From Erysipelotrichaceae bacterium (GTDB taxonomy: Bacteria; Bacillota_I; Bacilli_A; Erysipelotrichales; Erysipelotrichaceae), in contig JAFOLW010000030.1 in NCBI GenBank assembly GCA_017419165.1, positions 54,742 through 118,741 of the forward strand: DNA of 64,000 bases, given 5' to 3'. Numbering within the stretch: the stretch's first letter is position 1; the number at the start of each line of letters is the position of its first letter. A program made the translations under genes and the position numbers. The notes beneath the pieces are model-generated. The model did not search any database, was not told the origin of the DNA, and saw only the letters and a list, made by a program, of their open reading frames with translations. Below are positions 7,621 to 15,100 of this stretch, piece by piece.

Positions 7621-8205
7621 TTATCCTTTTTTGAGGGGCTCTTCATCGGACCAGACCAGAGAAAGATCGGATCGTTTTCCTTCCCGGTTTTCTTCAAGGG
7701 CTTTTTCAAATTCGTCTTCCGTCTCAAAATGAGTATCGCTCAGGAAACAGAAACGCCGCAAGAAGATCCGGTCTGAGGAATCTGCCGTTTCACTGAACTG
7801 TGTCTCATAATAATACAGATACTTCCCGAAAACGTCCTGTACCGGTGCGGAAGCATAGGCATCCCGGCTGTTGTCGCTGTATAAGGCGAAGCCGCCGTTT
7901 TCGCAGATCAGCAGCTCATAGATCACGTCGCCTTCGATCGTATAGCGGGCGATGAGGATCTGATCGTTTTGTCCGTTGGAAACATGATCGTAGAAACTGT
8001 CCCAGACCTCTTTGTGCAAGAGCCCGCCGTTTGTGATGACGAAGATGTCTTCCCGTGTCTGCGGGTCATCGGGAAGGGAAGAAAACAGTTCTTCATAGCC
8101 TTCCTGAGAGGAAGGTATCTTGTCTTGCACGATCTCGATGAGTTCTTCTTTGCTGCATCCCGAAAGGCTCATGAGCAGGATGAACAGGATGATGATCTTT
8201 TTCAT
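7621..8205 (-). CDS. Hypothetical lipoprotein
   Basis: A 194-residue exported lipoprotein of unknown function. The signal peptide MKKIIILFILLMSLSGC ends in a clear lipobox (LSG|C). The mature part has a region around FSSLPDDPQTREDIFVITNGG, a central IEGDVIYELLICENGGFALYSDNSRD that looks like a small alpha-beta sensory or binding fold, and a highly charged C terminus. I find no recognisable catalytic motif. I chose the ATG at 8205 rather than 8229 because it begins the signal peptide and follows a GGAGAAAA Shine-Dalgarno. It lies 46 bp downstream of tmcAL on the same strand and probably shares its transcript. Confidence 0.75.
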   Translation of the reverse strand: MKKIIILFILLMSLSGCSKEELIEIVQDKIPSSQEGYEELFSSLPDDPQTREDIFVITNGGLLHKEVWDSFYDHVSNGQNDQILIARYTIEGDVIYELLICENGGFALYSDNSRDAYASAPVQDVFGKYLYYYETQFSETADSSDRIFLRRFCFLSDTHFETEDEFEKALEENREGKRSDLSLVWSDEEPLKKG

Positions 8206-8251
8206 AGAGTTTTCTCCTTTGAATATCATCTCGAAAGATCCTTAAGGAAGG

Positions 8252-9352
8252 TCACGACTCATCTTCGAAAATGACCGGTCCCTGTAGCTGCCGCTTGATA
8301 TAAGCGCTCGGGTCCTTCAAAAGGGAAGCATAGAGCAGATCGCTTTTGAGTTCGATCTGTTTATAAGGTTCGGGAGTGTTCTTGAACAAAGTGACGATTT
8401 CAAGATCTCCTTTCAGATCTTTGAGCAGTTTCCTGCCTTTGTCGTTGAAACCCAAGACGCGGATGTAGTCCGGATCTTCAAGACCTTCGGCTTCTTTCTT
8501 CGTGATATGAAGACAAAGCTGTAAGAGGATCCGCTGTATGCGGGACCGGGTATAACGGCGGGAGATCGAAGCGTTCACGAAGCCTTCGTAGTCGTCATGA
8601 TGCAGCGCGTTTTGTTTCAGCAGATTCTCGATGCCTTCCGACATCAGGAAGATCTGCGAGAGCTCTTCCTTATCCATCGTGAACAGAAGCTTGCGTATAT
8701 AAGGATACAGGTCTTTGTTGAACAAAGGCTCTTTGAATTCGATGTCGGTCGCCATCGATACGTCCTTGCCGTTGAGCAGAGCCTTCCGGATCGCGGTGGC
8801 GGATGCGATGACCTGAAGTTTCTCAGAGTGATAATCGTTGCTGCGCTGTATGCACAGCGGCCGGATGGAAGTGCCTTTCAACGCCTTGAGGTAGGCCACT
8901 GCCAGCAGGTCGTTGGGATACAGAGAACCGGCAAGCAGGCCATAGGACTTGGGATAGGAATTGCCGTCATGCATCAGCTCCTTGAGCCTTGTGATATCGA
9001 TCTCAAGATCGGCATATTTCTGCAGTTCTTCGAGATTGCCGGTCTCGGATCCGAAGACGAGTTCATCGATGCCGAGCCTGTTCAAAAGCCGGACGGCGCT
9101 TCTGCCGAAGACGTAGGCATTCTGACAGGTACATAAGAAGGGAAGCTCGATGACAAGGTCCACGCCATGGTTCAAGGCGGCTTTCGTCTTCTCGTATTTA
9201 TCGATGATCGAGATGTCTCCGCGCTGGTTGAAATTGCCTGACATGCAGGCGATCAGCACATCGGGATGAGAGATCTCTTTGGTCTTTTCGATATGATATT
9301 TATGACCGTTATGGAACGGATTGTATTCGACGATTATGCCTGTTCTTTTCAC
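8252..9352 (-). CDS. tmcAL: tRNA(Met) cytidine acetate ligase (TmcAL, YlbM family)
   Basis: Forms acetate-adenylate and acetylates the wobble cytidine (ac4C34) of elongator tRNA-Met. The nucleotidyltransferase HxGH motif lies at the very N terminus, IVEYNPFHNGHKYHIEKT, followed by ACMSGNFNQRGDISIIDK (GNFxQRG) and GVDLVIELPFLC; later come FGSETGN and CIQRSNDYHS. The length of 366 residues is slightly below the roughly 400 of Bacillus TmcAL. The start codon is GTG at 9352-9350, six bases downstream of a - strand TATAAT that overlaps the -10 box of the divergent yceD gene. No Shine-Dalgarno is possible in that space, so translation is probably leaderless. Confidence 0.93.
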   Translation of the reverse strand: MKRTGIIVEYNPFHNGHKYHIEKTKEISHPDVLIACMSGNFNQRGDISIIDKYEKTKAALNHGVDLVIELPFLCTCQNAYVFGRSAVRLLNRLGIDELVFGSETGNLEELQKYADLEIDITRLKELMHDGNSYPKSYGLLAGSLYPNDLLAVAYLKALKGTSIRPLCIQRSNDYHSEKLQVIASATAIRKALLNGKDVSMATDIEFKEPLFNKDLYPYIRKLLFTMDKEELSQIFLMSEGIENLLKQNALHHDDYEGFVNASISRRYTRSRIQRILLQLCLHITKKEAEGLEDPDYIRVLGFNDKGRKLLKDLKGDLEIVTLFKNTPEPYKQIELKSDLLYASLLKDPSAYIKRQLQGPVIFEDES

Positions 9353-9358
9353 ATGATT

Positions 9359-9368
9359 ATTATATAAT
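9359..9368. promoter_or_regulatory. Overlapping divergent -10 elements for tmcAL (-) and yceD-rpmF (+)
   Basis: The palindromic decamer ATTATATAAT contains TATAAT on the + strand (9363-9368) and on the - strand (9364-9359), overlapping by two base pairs. In each direction exactly six bases separate the hexamer from a GTG start codon (9375 on +, 9352 on -). The whole gap between the two coding regions is 22 bp. The -35 elements, inside the coding regions, are weak. Confidence 0.8.
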
Positions 9369-9374
9369 AGGACT

Positions 9375-9869
9375 GTGAAAATCTATCTCAAAGATCTGTT
9401 CAACATTGCCGACGAGAAATGCTATCCTGTCAACATCGTTTCTTACGAAGTACAGGATAATGTTTTTTTGCGCAGGCTTGAAAACGTGACGGGAGAGATC
9501 GTGTTCTATTATGATGCTGCCGATGAACTGCGGGTCAGCTATCACATTGAGGGGGATATGGTGTGTCCTTGTGCGATCTCCTTGGAAGACGTTTATGTGC
9601 CTTTTGATCTGTCCGACGATGACAAGGTCATCCATGATCCGCAAGAGGAAGGCTTCCTTTTGGACGGCGACCGGCAGATCGAAGATATCCTGCTTTATAT
9701 CGTCATGCCGGAAGTTCCGATAAAAGTTGTCAAAACAGAAAAAATAGAGTATTCTAGAGGGGATGGTTGGTCTTTCGTATCTGAAGAGGACTATGAAGCG
9801 TCCCGAAAAGACGAGATAGATCCGCGCTTACAGAAGCTGAAAGAGTACAGATTCGAGGAGGATGATTAA
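9375..9869 (+). CDS. yceD: YceD (DUF177) family protein, associated with rRNA and L32 biogenesis
   Basis: A 164-residue YceD/DUF177 protein, whose family is needed for normal large-subunit rRNA accumulation and is nearly always encoded just before rpmF, as here. Typical features are [37 protein letters not shown] split by the CxC of the family (VCPCAISLE), and the acidic FEEDD C terminus. The start is GTG at 9375; the space between the -10 box and this codon is only six bases, so initiation is likely leaderless. It ends 2 bp before rpmF, whose Shine-Dalgarno lies in its last codons. The relative arrangement supports a two-gene operon. Confidence 0.9.
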   Translation: MKIYLKDLFNIADEKCYPVNIVSYEVQDNVFLRRLENVTGEIVFYYDAADELRVSYHIEGDMVCPCAISLEDVYVPFDLSDDDKVIHDPQEEGFLLDGDRQIEDILLYIVMPEVPIKVVKTEKIEYSRGDGWSFVSEEDYEASRKDEIDPRLQKLKEYRFEEDD

Positions 9870-9871
9870 AA

Positions 9872-10021
9872 ATGGCTGTTCAACAGAGAAGAAATTCGAA
9901 GACACGTAAAGCAAAAAGAAGAACACATTATAAATTAATGCCACCGACGATGGTCAAATGCCCATCTTGCGGTGAATACAAGCTGGCTCATCGTGTTTGC
10001 CCTAACTGCGGCGCGAAGTAG
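9872..10021 (+). CDS. rpmF: Large ribosomal subunit protein bL32
   Basis: A 49-residue ribosomal protein. It starts [20 protein letters not shown], the standard basic L32 N terminus, followed by [21 protein letters not shown] and CPNCGAK. The two CxxC pairs form the zinc ribbon of the zinc-binding paralogue type. It is translated from an ATG preceded by GAGGAGGAT within the end of yceD and is followed at once by a hairpin terminator. The length is at the short end of the 55-60 residues usual for the family; it stops soon after the second CxxC. Confidence 0.96.
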   Translation: MAVQQRRNSKTRKAKRRTHYKLMPPTMVKCPSCGEYKLAHRVCPNCGAK

Positions 10022-10027
10022 TTAAAC

Positions 10028-10054
10028 AAAGAAGAAGCATATTCTTCTTTTTTT
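10028..10054 (+). terminator. Intrinsic terminator after rpmF
   Basis: A 9-bp A/G-rich stem (AAAGAAGAA with TTCTTCTTT), a five-base loop and seven Ts. The stem is weak but the tail is long. Confidence 0.7.
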
Positions 10055-10064
10055 ATTGTTTTGA

Positions 10065-10144
10065 AGCCGGAAGAGCGCATCGTTCCGGCTCTATTTTAAT
10101 TGGTTTCAAGCTGATCGAAGCGCAGGAGATCCCTGCGCTTTTTT
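10065..10144 (+). terminator. Two further hairpins before mraZ, the second a strong intrinsic terminator
   Basis: AGCCGGAA (10065-10072) pairs with TTCCGGCT (10083-10090) and is followed by CTATTTT. AAGCGCAGG (10118-10126) pairs with CCTGCGCTT (10132-10140) and runs into six Ts. With the rpmF terminator this makes three successive hairpins in a 215-bp gap, isolating mraZ from upstream transcription. Confidence 0.75.
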
Positions 10145-10168
10145 CTTATTTTTTTCATTCATAAATCC

Positions 10169-10197
10169 TTTACTTTTGACCCGTGAAATGAAATAAT
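10169..10197 (+). promoter_or_regulatory. Likely promoter of the mra/division cluster
   Basis: TTTACT (10169-10174) lies 17 bases from AATAAT (10192-10197), which carries an extended TGn. A better -35 sequence, TTGACC (10176-10181), is too close (about 10-12 bases) to any -10 candidate. The exact choice is uncertain. Confidence 0.5.
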
Positions 10198-10198
10198 A

Positions 10199-10232
10199 GT
10201 GGTAGAAAGTGGCTTAATGTGGGTAAAAGTGG
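10199..10232 (+). promoter_or_regulatory. MraZ operator: four GTGG repeats at exact 10-bp spacing
   Basis: GTGG occurs at 10199, 10209, 10219 and 10229, ending four bases before the mraZ start. MraZ is known to bind tandem direct repeats with this kind of core (TGGG in Escherichia coli, AAAGTG in Mollicutes) spaced one helical turn apart. Two of the four copies here read AAAGTGG or AAAAGTGG, close to the Mollicute form. The last repeat overlaps the ribosome-binding region, so autorepression could act on initiation of both transcription and translation. Confidence 0.88.
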
Positions 10233-10235
10233 GAG

Positions 10236-10673
10236 ATGTTCATAGGTGAGTACCAGCATAATCTGGATGCAAAAGGAAGGATCGTCATTCCCGGCAAGTT
10301 CAGAGATGAACTTCATACATCTTTTATCCTGGCCAGAGGTCTCGACGGATGTCTGACCATCTACTCTTTACAGCAGTGGGAAAAGCTGTTCGAAGAAGTC
10401 AATAAGCTTCCGACGACCAAGAAGGCAGCCCGTCAGTATATCCGTATGCTGACCAGCACCGCCAGCGAATGTACGCTCGACAATCAGGGAAGGATACAGA
10501 TCCCTTCGTTCCTGGCAAGACCTGTCAATATCGCCAAGGAATGTGTCGTGATCGGTGCCAATGATCATATCGAGATCTGGGACAAGGCGACATGGGATGC
10601 GTATTATCAGGATGCTTCCGAGAATTTTGAGGAAGTGGCTGAAAACCTGAGCGATCTGCTGAACAATGAGTAG
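10236..10673 (+). CDS. mraZ: Transcriptional regulator MraZ
   Basis: Autoregulator at the head of the division and cell-wall cluster; forms ring-shaped oligomers that bind tandem operator repeats. The 145-residue protein has the two SpoVT/AbrB-like halves, each with the DxKGR signature: GEYQHNLDAKGRIVIPGKFRDEL at the N terminus, and ECTLDNQGRIQIPSFLA in the middle (DNQGR replacing DKQGR), then HIEIWDKATWDAY. The operator immediately upstream has four GTGG repeats. The gene overlaps rsmH by eight bases (ATGAGTAG), indicating translational coupling. Confidence 0.96.
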   Translation: MFIGEYQHNLDAKGRIVIPGKFRDELHTSFILARGLDGCLTIYSLQQWEKLFEEVNKLPTTKKAARQYIRMLTSTASECTLDNQGRIQIPSFLARPVNIAKECVVIGANDHIEIWDKATWDAYYQDASENFEEVAENLSDLLNNE

Positions 10674-11580
10674 CCATGTTTCCGTCATGCCGGAAGAGAC
10701 GTTAAAGCTTCTGGATGTCAAAGAAGACGGGATCTATGTCGACGGAACGCTGGGCAGAGGCGGCCATACCAGAAGGATCCTGGAAAAACTGAAAAGCGGT
10801 CATCTTTACTGCTTCGATCTTGATGAAGAAGCGATCGAAGAATCCAGGAAGCTGCTTAAGGAATTTGACAATGTGACCTTCATCCATGACAACTTCAAAA
10901 ACATGGGGAACTATGTCAAAGAAGTTGACGGGATATTGCTCGATCTGGGCGTGTCTTCGCCGCAGTTCGATGAAGCGGAAAGGGGATTCTCCTACCGCTA
11001 TGACGGACCGCTGGATATGCGCATGAACAAGGACGATAAGTTAAGCGCATACGATGTCGTCAATCATTATTCAAAGGAAGATCTGCAGAGAGTCCTTTGG
11101 AACTACGGTGAAGAAAGAAACGCTTCCAGGATCGCTTCCAAGATCGTGGAAAGCCGACCGATCGAAACGACTTTGCAGCTGGTGGAAGTCATCAAGAGTG
11201 CACTTCCGGCAAAGGTCCTTTCCAAAAAAGGGCATCCGGCAAAACAGAGTTTTCAGGCGATCCGCATCGAAGTCAATCACGAACTGGATTCCTTGAAGGA
11301 ATTTCTGGACAGCTTCGATCCGATCCTGAAGACAGGGGGCAGACTCGTCATCATCACGTTCCATTCGCTGGAAGACAGGCTGGTCAAGCACAAGTTCAAA
11401 GCGCTGACGACGGCAGAGGATGACAAGCGGATCGCTTTGCGGCCGGAAGAGGTCAAAAAAGCGGATTATGTGTTGCTGAACCGCGGTGTGAAGGCGACTG
11501 AAGAAGAAGTCGAGAACAACCGGCGTTCAAAGAGTGCGATTTTAAGAGGGATAAAGAAAGCATATGGCAAAGATAGTTAG
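10666..11580 (+). CDS. rsmH: 16S rRNA m4C1402 methyltransferase RsmH
   Basis: SAM-dependent N4-methyltransferase acting on C1402 of 16S rRNA. The 304-residue sequence begins SSHVSVMPEETLKLLDVK (family HxPVl..E), followed by the SAM-binding YVDGTLGRGGHTRRILE, then DGILLDLGVSSPQFDEAERGFSY split in the family's LDLGvSS and R.gFS..DGPLDMRM blocks, and the C-terminal RLVIITFHSLEDRLVK plus NRRSKSAILR. The first codon overlaps the mraZ end and its last codons overlap ftsL, so the cluster is tightly coupled. Confidence 0.97.
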   Translation: MSSHVSVMPEETLKLLDVKEDGIYVDGTLGRGGHTRRILEKLKSGHLYCFDLDEEAIEESRKLLKEFDNVTFIHDNFKNMGNYVKEVDGILLDLGVSSPQFDEAERGFSYRYDGPLDMRMNKDDKLSAYDVVNHYSKEDLQRVLWNYGEERNASRIASKIVESRPIETTLQLVEVIKSALPAKVLSKKGHPAKQSFQAIRIEVNHELDSLKEFLDSFDPILKTGGRLVIITFHSLEDRLVKHKFKALTTAEDDKRIALRPEEVKKADYVLLNRGVKATEEEVENNRRSKSAILRGIKKAYGKDS

Positions 11581-11866
11581 AAAGAAAAGAAGAAGACTCA
11601 GTTTCAACGGTATCGCGATCGTTCTTTTCACGTTCTCTTTGTTTGCATGGCTGGCAAGCAGTCTGCTCGTAAATACGATGAACACCAGGCTCACGATGAA
11701 GATCCAGACGATGAATGAAGAGCTTTCCGCCCTGAAGAGCCAGAATCAGTCTCTGACATATGAGATCTCGAATCTGGAAAACAAGGAACGGGTCTTTGCC
11801 GCAGCGACTGCGGCAAATCTCGACCAGGTCTCTGATAACATCATTTCCGTATCGGGAGAAGAATAA
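11564..11866 (+). CDS. ftsL: Cell division protein FtsL-like
   Basis: A 100-residue bitopic membrane protein in the FtsL position. A basic N terminus (KIVRKKRRRLSF) precedes one transmembrane helix (about residues 17-37), then a coiled coil with heptad leucines through MKIQTMNEELSALKSQNQSL and YEISNLENKERV. FtsL pairs with DivIC and the adjacent penicillin-binding protein in the divisome. Sequence similarity within the family is always low, so the call rests on topology and on lying between rsmH and pbpB. It overlaps rsmH by 17 bases and ends 3 bp before pbpB. Confidence 0.85.
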   Translation: MAKIVRKKRRRLSFNGIAIVLFTFSLFAWLASSLLVNTMNTRLTMKIQTMNEELSALKSQNQSLTYEISNLENKERVFAAATAANLDQVSDNIISVSGEE

Positions 11867-11869
11867 ACA

Positions 11870-14113
11870 ATGAAACGAAGTAATAATAAACTTCGTTTTC
11901 TATATTTTTTAATGTTGGGGGTCGCACTTCTGGTGACCGTCAACGTTTTTTTGGTTACGATCGCCAAGCTGCATATCCGTTCCAACACTTCCCTTGTGGA
12001 TTACGTTCAGTCGGTATCCAATGTGGAAGAGAAGATCTTTGCCTCAAGAGGCAATATCTATGAATGCAGCGGCAGTATCGTTGCACAGGATGTCAAGACT
12101 TTCGATATCATCTGTTATCTGGATCCGGACAGACTGTCAAGTTCGGACGAGGTCGCCTATGTCGACAATCCTTCCTTCACGGCACAGGCTCTCGCACCGA
12201 TCCTCGGCATGGATGCTTCCGAGATCTACGACATCTTAGTCTCCAATACCGGTCTGTATCAGATCGAGCTGGGAGCTATGGGCCGCAATCTTTCCGAAGA
12301 TCAGAAGAATCAGATCGAAGCGATCGAAGGTCTGCATGGGATCGATTTCCGCAATTCCTATAAGCGCTATTACCCTTACGGCGAGATGTTTTCCCCGCAG
12401 TTAGTCGGTTTTGCCCAATCCGACAATACGGGAAAACTGATAGGAAAACTGGGGATCGAGTCATATCTGAATGATGAGCTTTCCGGTACGGATGGCTATC
12501 ATTCCTATCAGAGAGACAAGCACGGTTTCATCCTGCCGGGGATGTTCGAAGAAACTTTGAACGCTGTGAACGGCTACGATGTGTATCTGACGCTCGATCT
12601 TTCGATCCAGGAAGCTCTCAATTCAGCACTCAACACGACGATGGAAGCGAAGAATGCCTCCAGAGCCTGGGCGGCCGTAGTCGAAATCAAGACCGGCAAG
12701 ATCCTGGCGTGGGGGCAGACGCCGTCGTTTGATCCGAATTCCTTATCTGCCGATGATGTCCAGGTCAATTACGGTTCGCAATTGGCTTATGAACCGGGTT
12801 CCGTCATGAAGTCGGTCATCTATTCGGCGGCAATGGATTTGGGAGTCTATGACGGTGACACGGGTTTTGATTCCTCTCCTTACTGTTATACGGCAAGCAG
12901 CGGCAGGACCTATGCGGGCGATCAGCTCGGATGCATCTACAACGTATCCAGGCTCGACTGGGGCATCATCCCTTTGGATTACGGTCTCATCTATTCGAGC
13001 AACGTTGCAACGGCAACTCTTCTCTCCCAATACGTCGGCGTCGATAGATATAAGGAGTATCTTGATAGATACCATCTTTATCAGAAAGTGAATACCGACG
13101 GCATCGATGAGGTGCCGGGCTATACCAACTACGGTCTTTCTCCGGTCGACGATATCACGGCGACTTACGGTCAGGGCTCGTCGACGACGATGCTGCAGCT
13201 GTTACAGACATATACAGCGATCTTCGGCAACGGGGAAATGATCAAACCTTATCTGATCGAAAAGATCGTGGATCCCAACACCAATACGGTCGTCTACCAG
13301 GGAAGCAGGAAAGTCGTTTCCAATCCGATCTCCAAATCGACGGCCAAACAGATGCAGGATCTTTTACGGCGCGTCGTAGCGGAGCCTGACGGTACCTGCC
13401 GTCACTATGCCGCAAAGACGGTGGAAGTGATGGGCAAGACCGGAACTTCCGAGATCCCGTTGGACGGCGGTTATGCGGAAGATCAGAACATCATCTCCTG
13501 CATGCTGGGATTCCCGTATGAAGATCCGCAGTACATGGTCTATTTTGCCTATGTCTCACCGGAGACCGTTTATTACAACTACGAGATCAAACCGATCCCG
13601 GATCTGATCGACCGTATCGCGCTTTTGGAGAACCTGATCATCAGCGAAGATGAGAATGATCCGGATGTCAAATACATCGAACGTTATGATATGCCGAACC
13701 TTCTGAGTAAGAACGTTTCCGATGCGAAGCAGGTTTTAAGTGAACTTGGTCTTGAGACGGTCGAGATCTTCGACGGTCCCCATGTCATCGGCCAGCTGCC
13801 GAAAGAAGGGGAAGATGTCTACACATATCAGAAAGTCTTCTTGCTGACTGACGGCAGCAGCATGACGGTACCGGATTTCACCGGCTGGACCAGAAAAGAC
13901 GTCATCGATTTCTGGAACCTTTCGCATATTCCGATGAAGATGGAAGGCTTCGGCGTCGCTTACGAACAGTCGGTCTCGCCCGGCAGCATCGCCGATCCAA
14001 GCAAAGAGATCATCGTCCGTTTCCGGGAGATCAATTATCCGGAAGAAACAAAAGAATCGTCCGACGGGGAAAATCCTGAACTTTCTGAGCCAAATGAGGG
14101 GAATGGTGTATAA
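11870..14113 (+). CDS. pbpB: Division-type class B penicillin-binding protein with two PASTA domains
   Basis: Septal peptidoglycan transpeptidase (FtsI/PBP2b type), 747 residues. A short cytoplasmic tail and a transmembrane helix (about residues 12-31) precede the pedestal (EEKIFASRGNIYECSGSIVA). The transpeptidase domain shows all three motifs: SxxK at Ser311 (EPGSVMKS), SxN in IYSSNVATA, and KTG at Lys523 (MGKTGTSEIP). Two C-terminal PASTA units follow (from MPNLLSKNVSDAKQVL and from MTVPDFTGWTRKDVID). PASTA tails are usual on division or sporulation PBPs of Bacillota. The gene follows ftsL directly. The -10 element of an internal promoter for mraY overlaps its stop codon. Confidence 0.95.
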   Translation: MKRSNNKLRFLYFLMLGVALLVTVNVFLVTIAKLHIRSNTSLVDYVQSVSNVEEKIFASRGNIYECSGSIVAQDVKTFDIICYLDPDRLSSSDEVAYVDNPSFTAQALAPILGMDASEIYDILVSNTGLYQIELGAMGRNLSEDQKNQIEAIEGLHGIDFRNSYKRYYPYGEMFSPQLVGFAQSDNTGKLIGKLGIESYLNDELSGTDGYHSYQRDKHGFILPGMFEETLNAVNGYDVYLTLDLSIQEALNSALNTTMEAKNASRAWAAVVEIKTGKILAWGQTPSFDPNSLSADDVQVNYGSQLAYEPGSVMKSVIYSAAMDLGVYDGDTGFDSSPYCYTASSGRTYAGDQLGCIYNVSRLDWGIIPLDYGLIYSSNVATATLLSQYVGVDRYKEYLDRYHLYQKVNTDGIDEVPGYTNYGLSPVDDITATYGQGSSTTMLQLLQTYTAIFGNGEMIKPYLIEKIVDPNTNTVVYQGSRKVVSNPISKSTAKQMQDLLRRVVAEPDGTCRHYAAKTVEVMGKTGTSEIPLDGGYAEDQNIISCMLGFPYEDPQYMVYFAYVSPETVYYNYEIKPIPDLIDRIALLENLIISEDENDPDVKYIERYDMPNLLSKNVSDAKQVLSELGLETVEIFDGPHVIGQLPKEGEDVYTYQKVFLLTDGSSMTVPDFTGWTRKDVIDFWNLSHIPMKMEGFGVAYEQSVSPGSIADPSKEIIVRFREINYPEETKESSDGENPELSEPNEGNGV

Positions 14114-14114
14114 T
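14109..14114 (+). promoter_or_regulatory. -10 element for mraY, eight bases before its start codon
   Basis: A consensus TATAAT overlaps the pbpB stop codon and lies eight bases upstream of the mraY ATG. Transcripts starting here would have essentially no leader. The -35 region is weak. Confidence 0.5.
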
Positions 14115-14122
14115 AGTCAGGT

Positions 14123-15100
14123 ATGAATACACTGTTATTATCTTTATGCGGTATGTTATGTTCCGTATTGCTGATGCTTCTGGCGATGCCGAGATTCATC
14201 GCTTTCCTGAAGTACCGGAACATCAATCAGGTCACATCCGAATATGCATTGAAAGAATTCAAAGAGAAGGGCAAGACGCCGATCATGGGCGGTCTGCTGT
14301 TCGTTGTGATACCGATCATTGTCTTTGCGATCCTTTGTTTCAAAGGACTGCTTGATTCCAGGACACAGTTCGTCATCCTGTCCTATATCCTTTTCTGTTC
14401 CGTCGGTTTCATCGATGATGCACTGGTCATCCGTTCCCAATCCAACGAAGGCCTTTCACCGAAGACCAGACTGATCATGGAATTCGTCTATACGTCATTT
14501 TTATTCTTTGCCTACCGCGATATCATTCCGATGCAGGTCACGATCCCGTTCATCAATGCCGGGATACAGATCCATTGGATCTTATTTGCGGCATTCATGG
14601 TCCTTTTATATATGGCAGAAGCCAATGCGGTGAACTTCACTGACGGTATGGACGGCCTCTGCGCAGGCGTTTCGTTCTTTGCCTTATTGCCGTTCGTTTA
14701 TCTGAGCTTCAAAGCTGGATACACGTATATCGGTATCTTTCTGATCTGCGTTTTAGGCGGTCTGATCGGCTATCTGCGCTTCAATTTCCATCCGGCGAAG
14801 ATCTTCATGGGCGACAGCGGTTCGCTTGCCTTAGGAGCTTTATTCGCCTGTCTGGGCATCGTTCTGGACAAGACCGTCGCCTTGTTTTTTATCGGCGGTG
14901 TCTTTGTCATTGAAATGTTCTGCGTCGTCCTTCAGCAGCTGTCCGTGAGACTTTTCCATAAGCGGGTCTTCTCTTATACGCCGATCCATTATGCTTTCGT
15001 CATCAAGGGACATAAAGAAAACAAGATCGTCCTTTCTTTCTACGCTTTGCAGATCCTTCTTTCGCTGATCGGCCTGTTCATTGCCTTGCATACGCTATGA
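14123..15100 (+). CDS. mraY: Phospho-N-acetylmuramoyl-pentapeptide transferase MraY, with divergent histidine motif
   Basis: Integral membrane enzyme that makes lipid I from UDP-MurNAc-pentapeptide and undecaprenyl phosphate. The 325-residue protein has about ten hydrophobic segments. Conserved blocks are present: GKTPIMGGLLFV, VGFIDDALVIRS (the magnesium-binding Asp pair), EANAVNFTDGMDGLCAG and IFMGDSGSLALGA. The usual PIHHHxE motif near the end is altered: the sequence reads TPIHYAFVIKGHKE, so only the first His (His289) remains. WecA/TagO relatives also lack the triple His, but the position after pbpB and the GDSGSLALG block favour MraY. It overlaps recJ by four bases (ATGA). Confidence 0.88.
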   Translation: MNTLLLSLCGMLCSVLLMLLAMPRFIAFLKYRNINQVTSEYALKEFKEKGKTPIMGGLLFVVIPIIVFAILCFKGLLDSRTQFVILSYILFCSVGFIDDALVIRSQSNEGLSPKTRLIMEFVYTSFLFFAYRDIIPMQVTIPFINAGIQIHWILFAAFMVLLYMAEANAVNFTDGMDGLCAGVSFFALLPFVYLSFKAGYTYIGIFLICVLGGLIGYLRFNFHPAKIFMGDSGSLALGALFACLGIVLDKTVALFFIGGVFVIEMFCVVLQQLSVRLFHKRVFSYTPIHYAFVIKGHKENKIVLSFYALQILLSLIGLFIALHTL

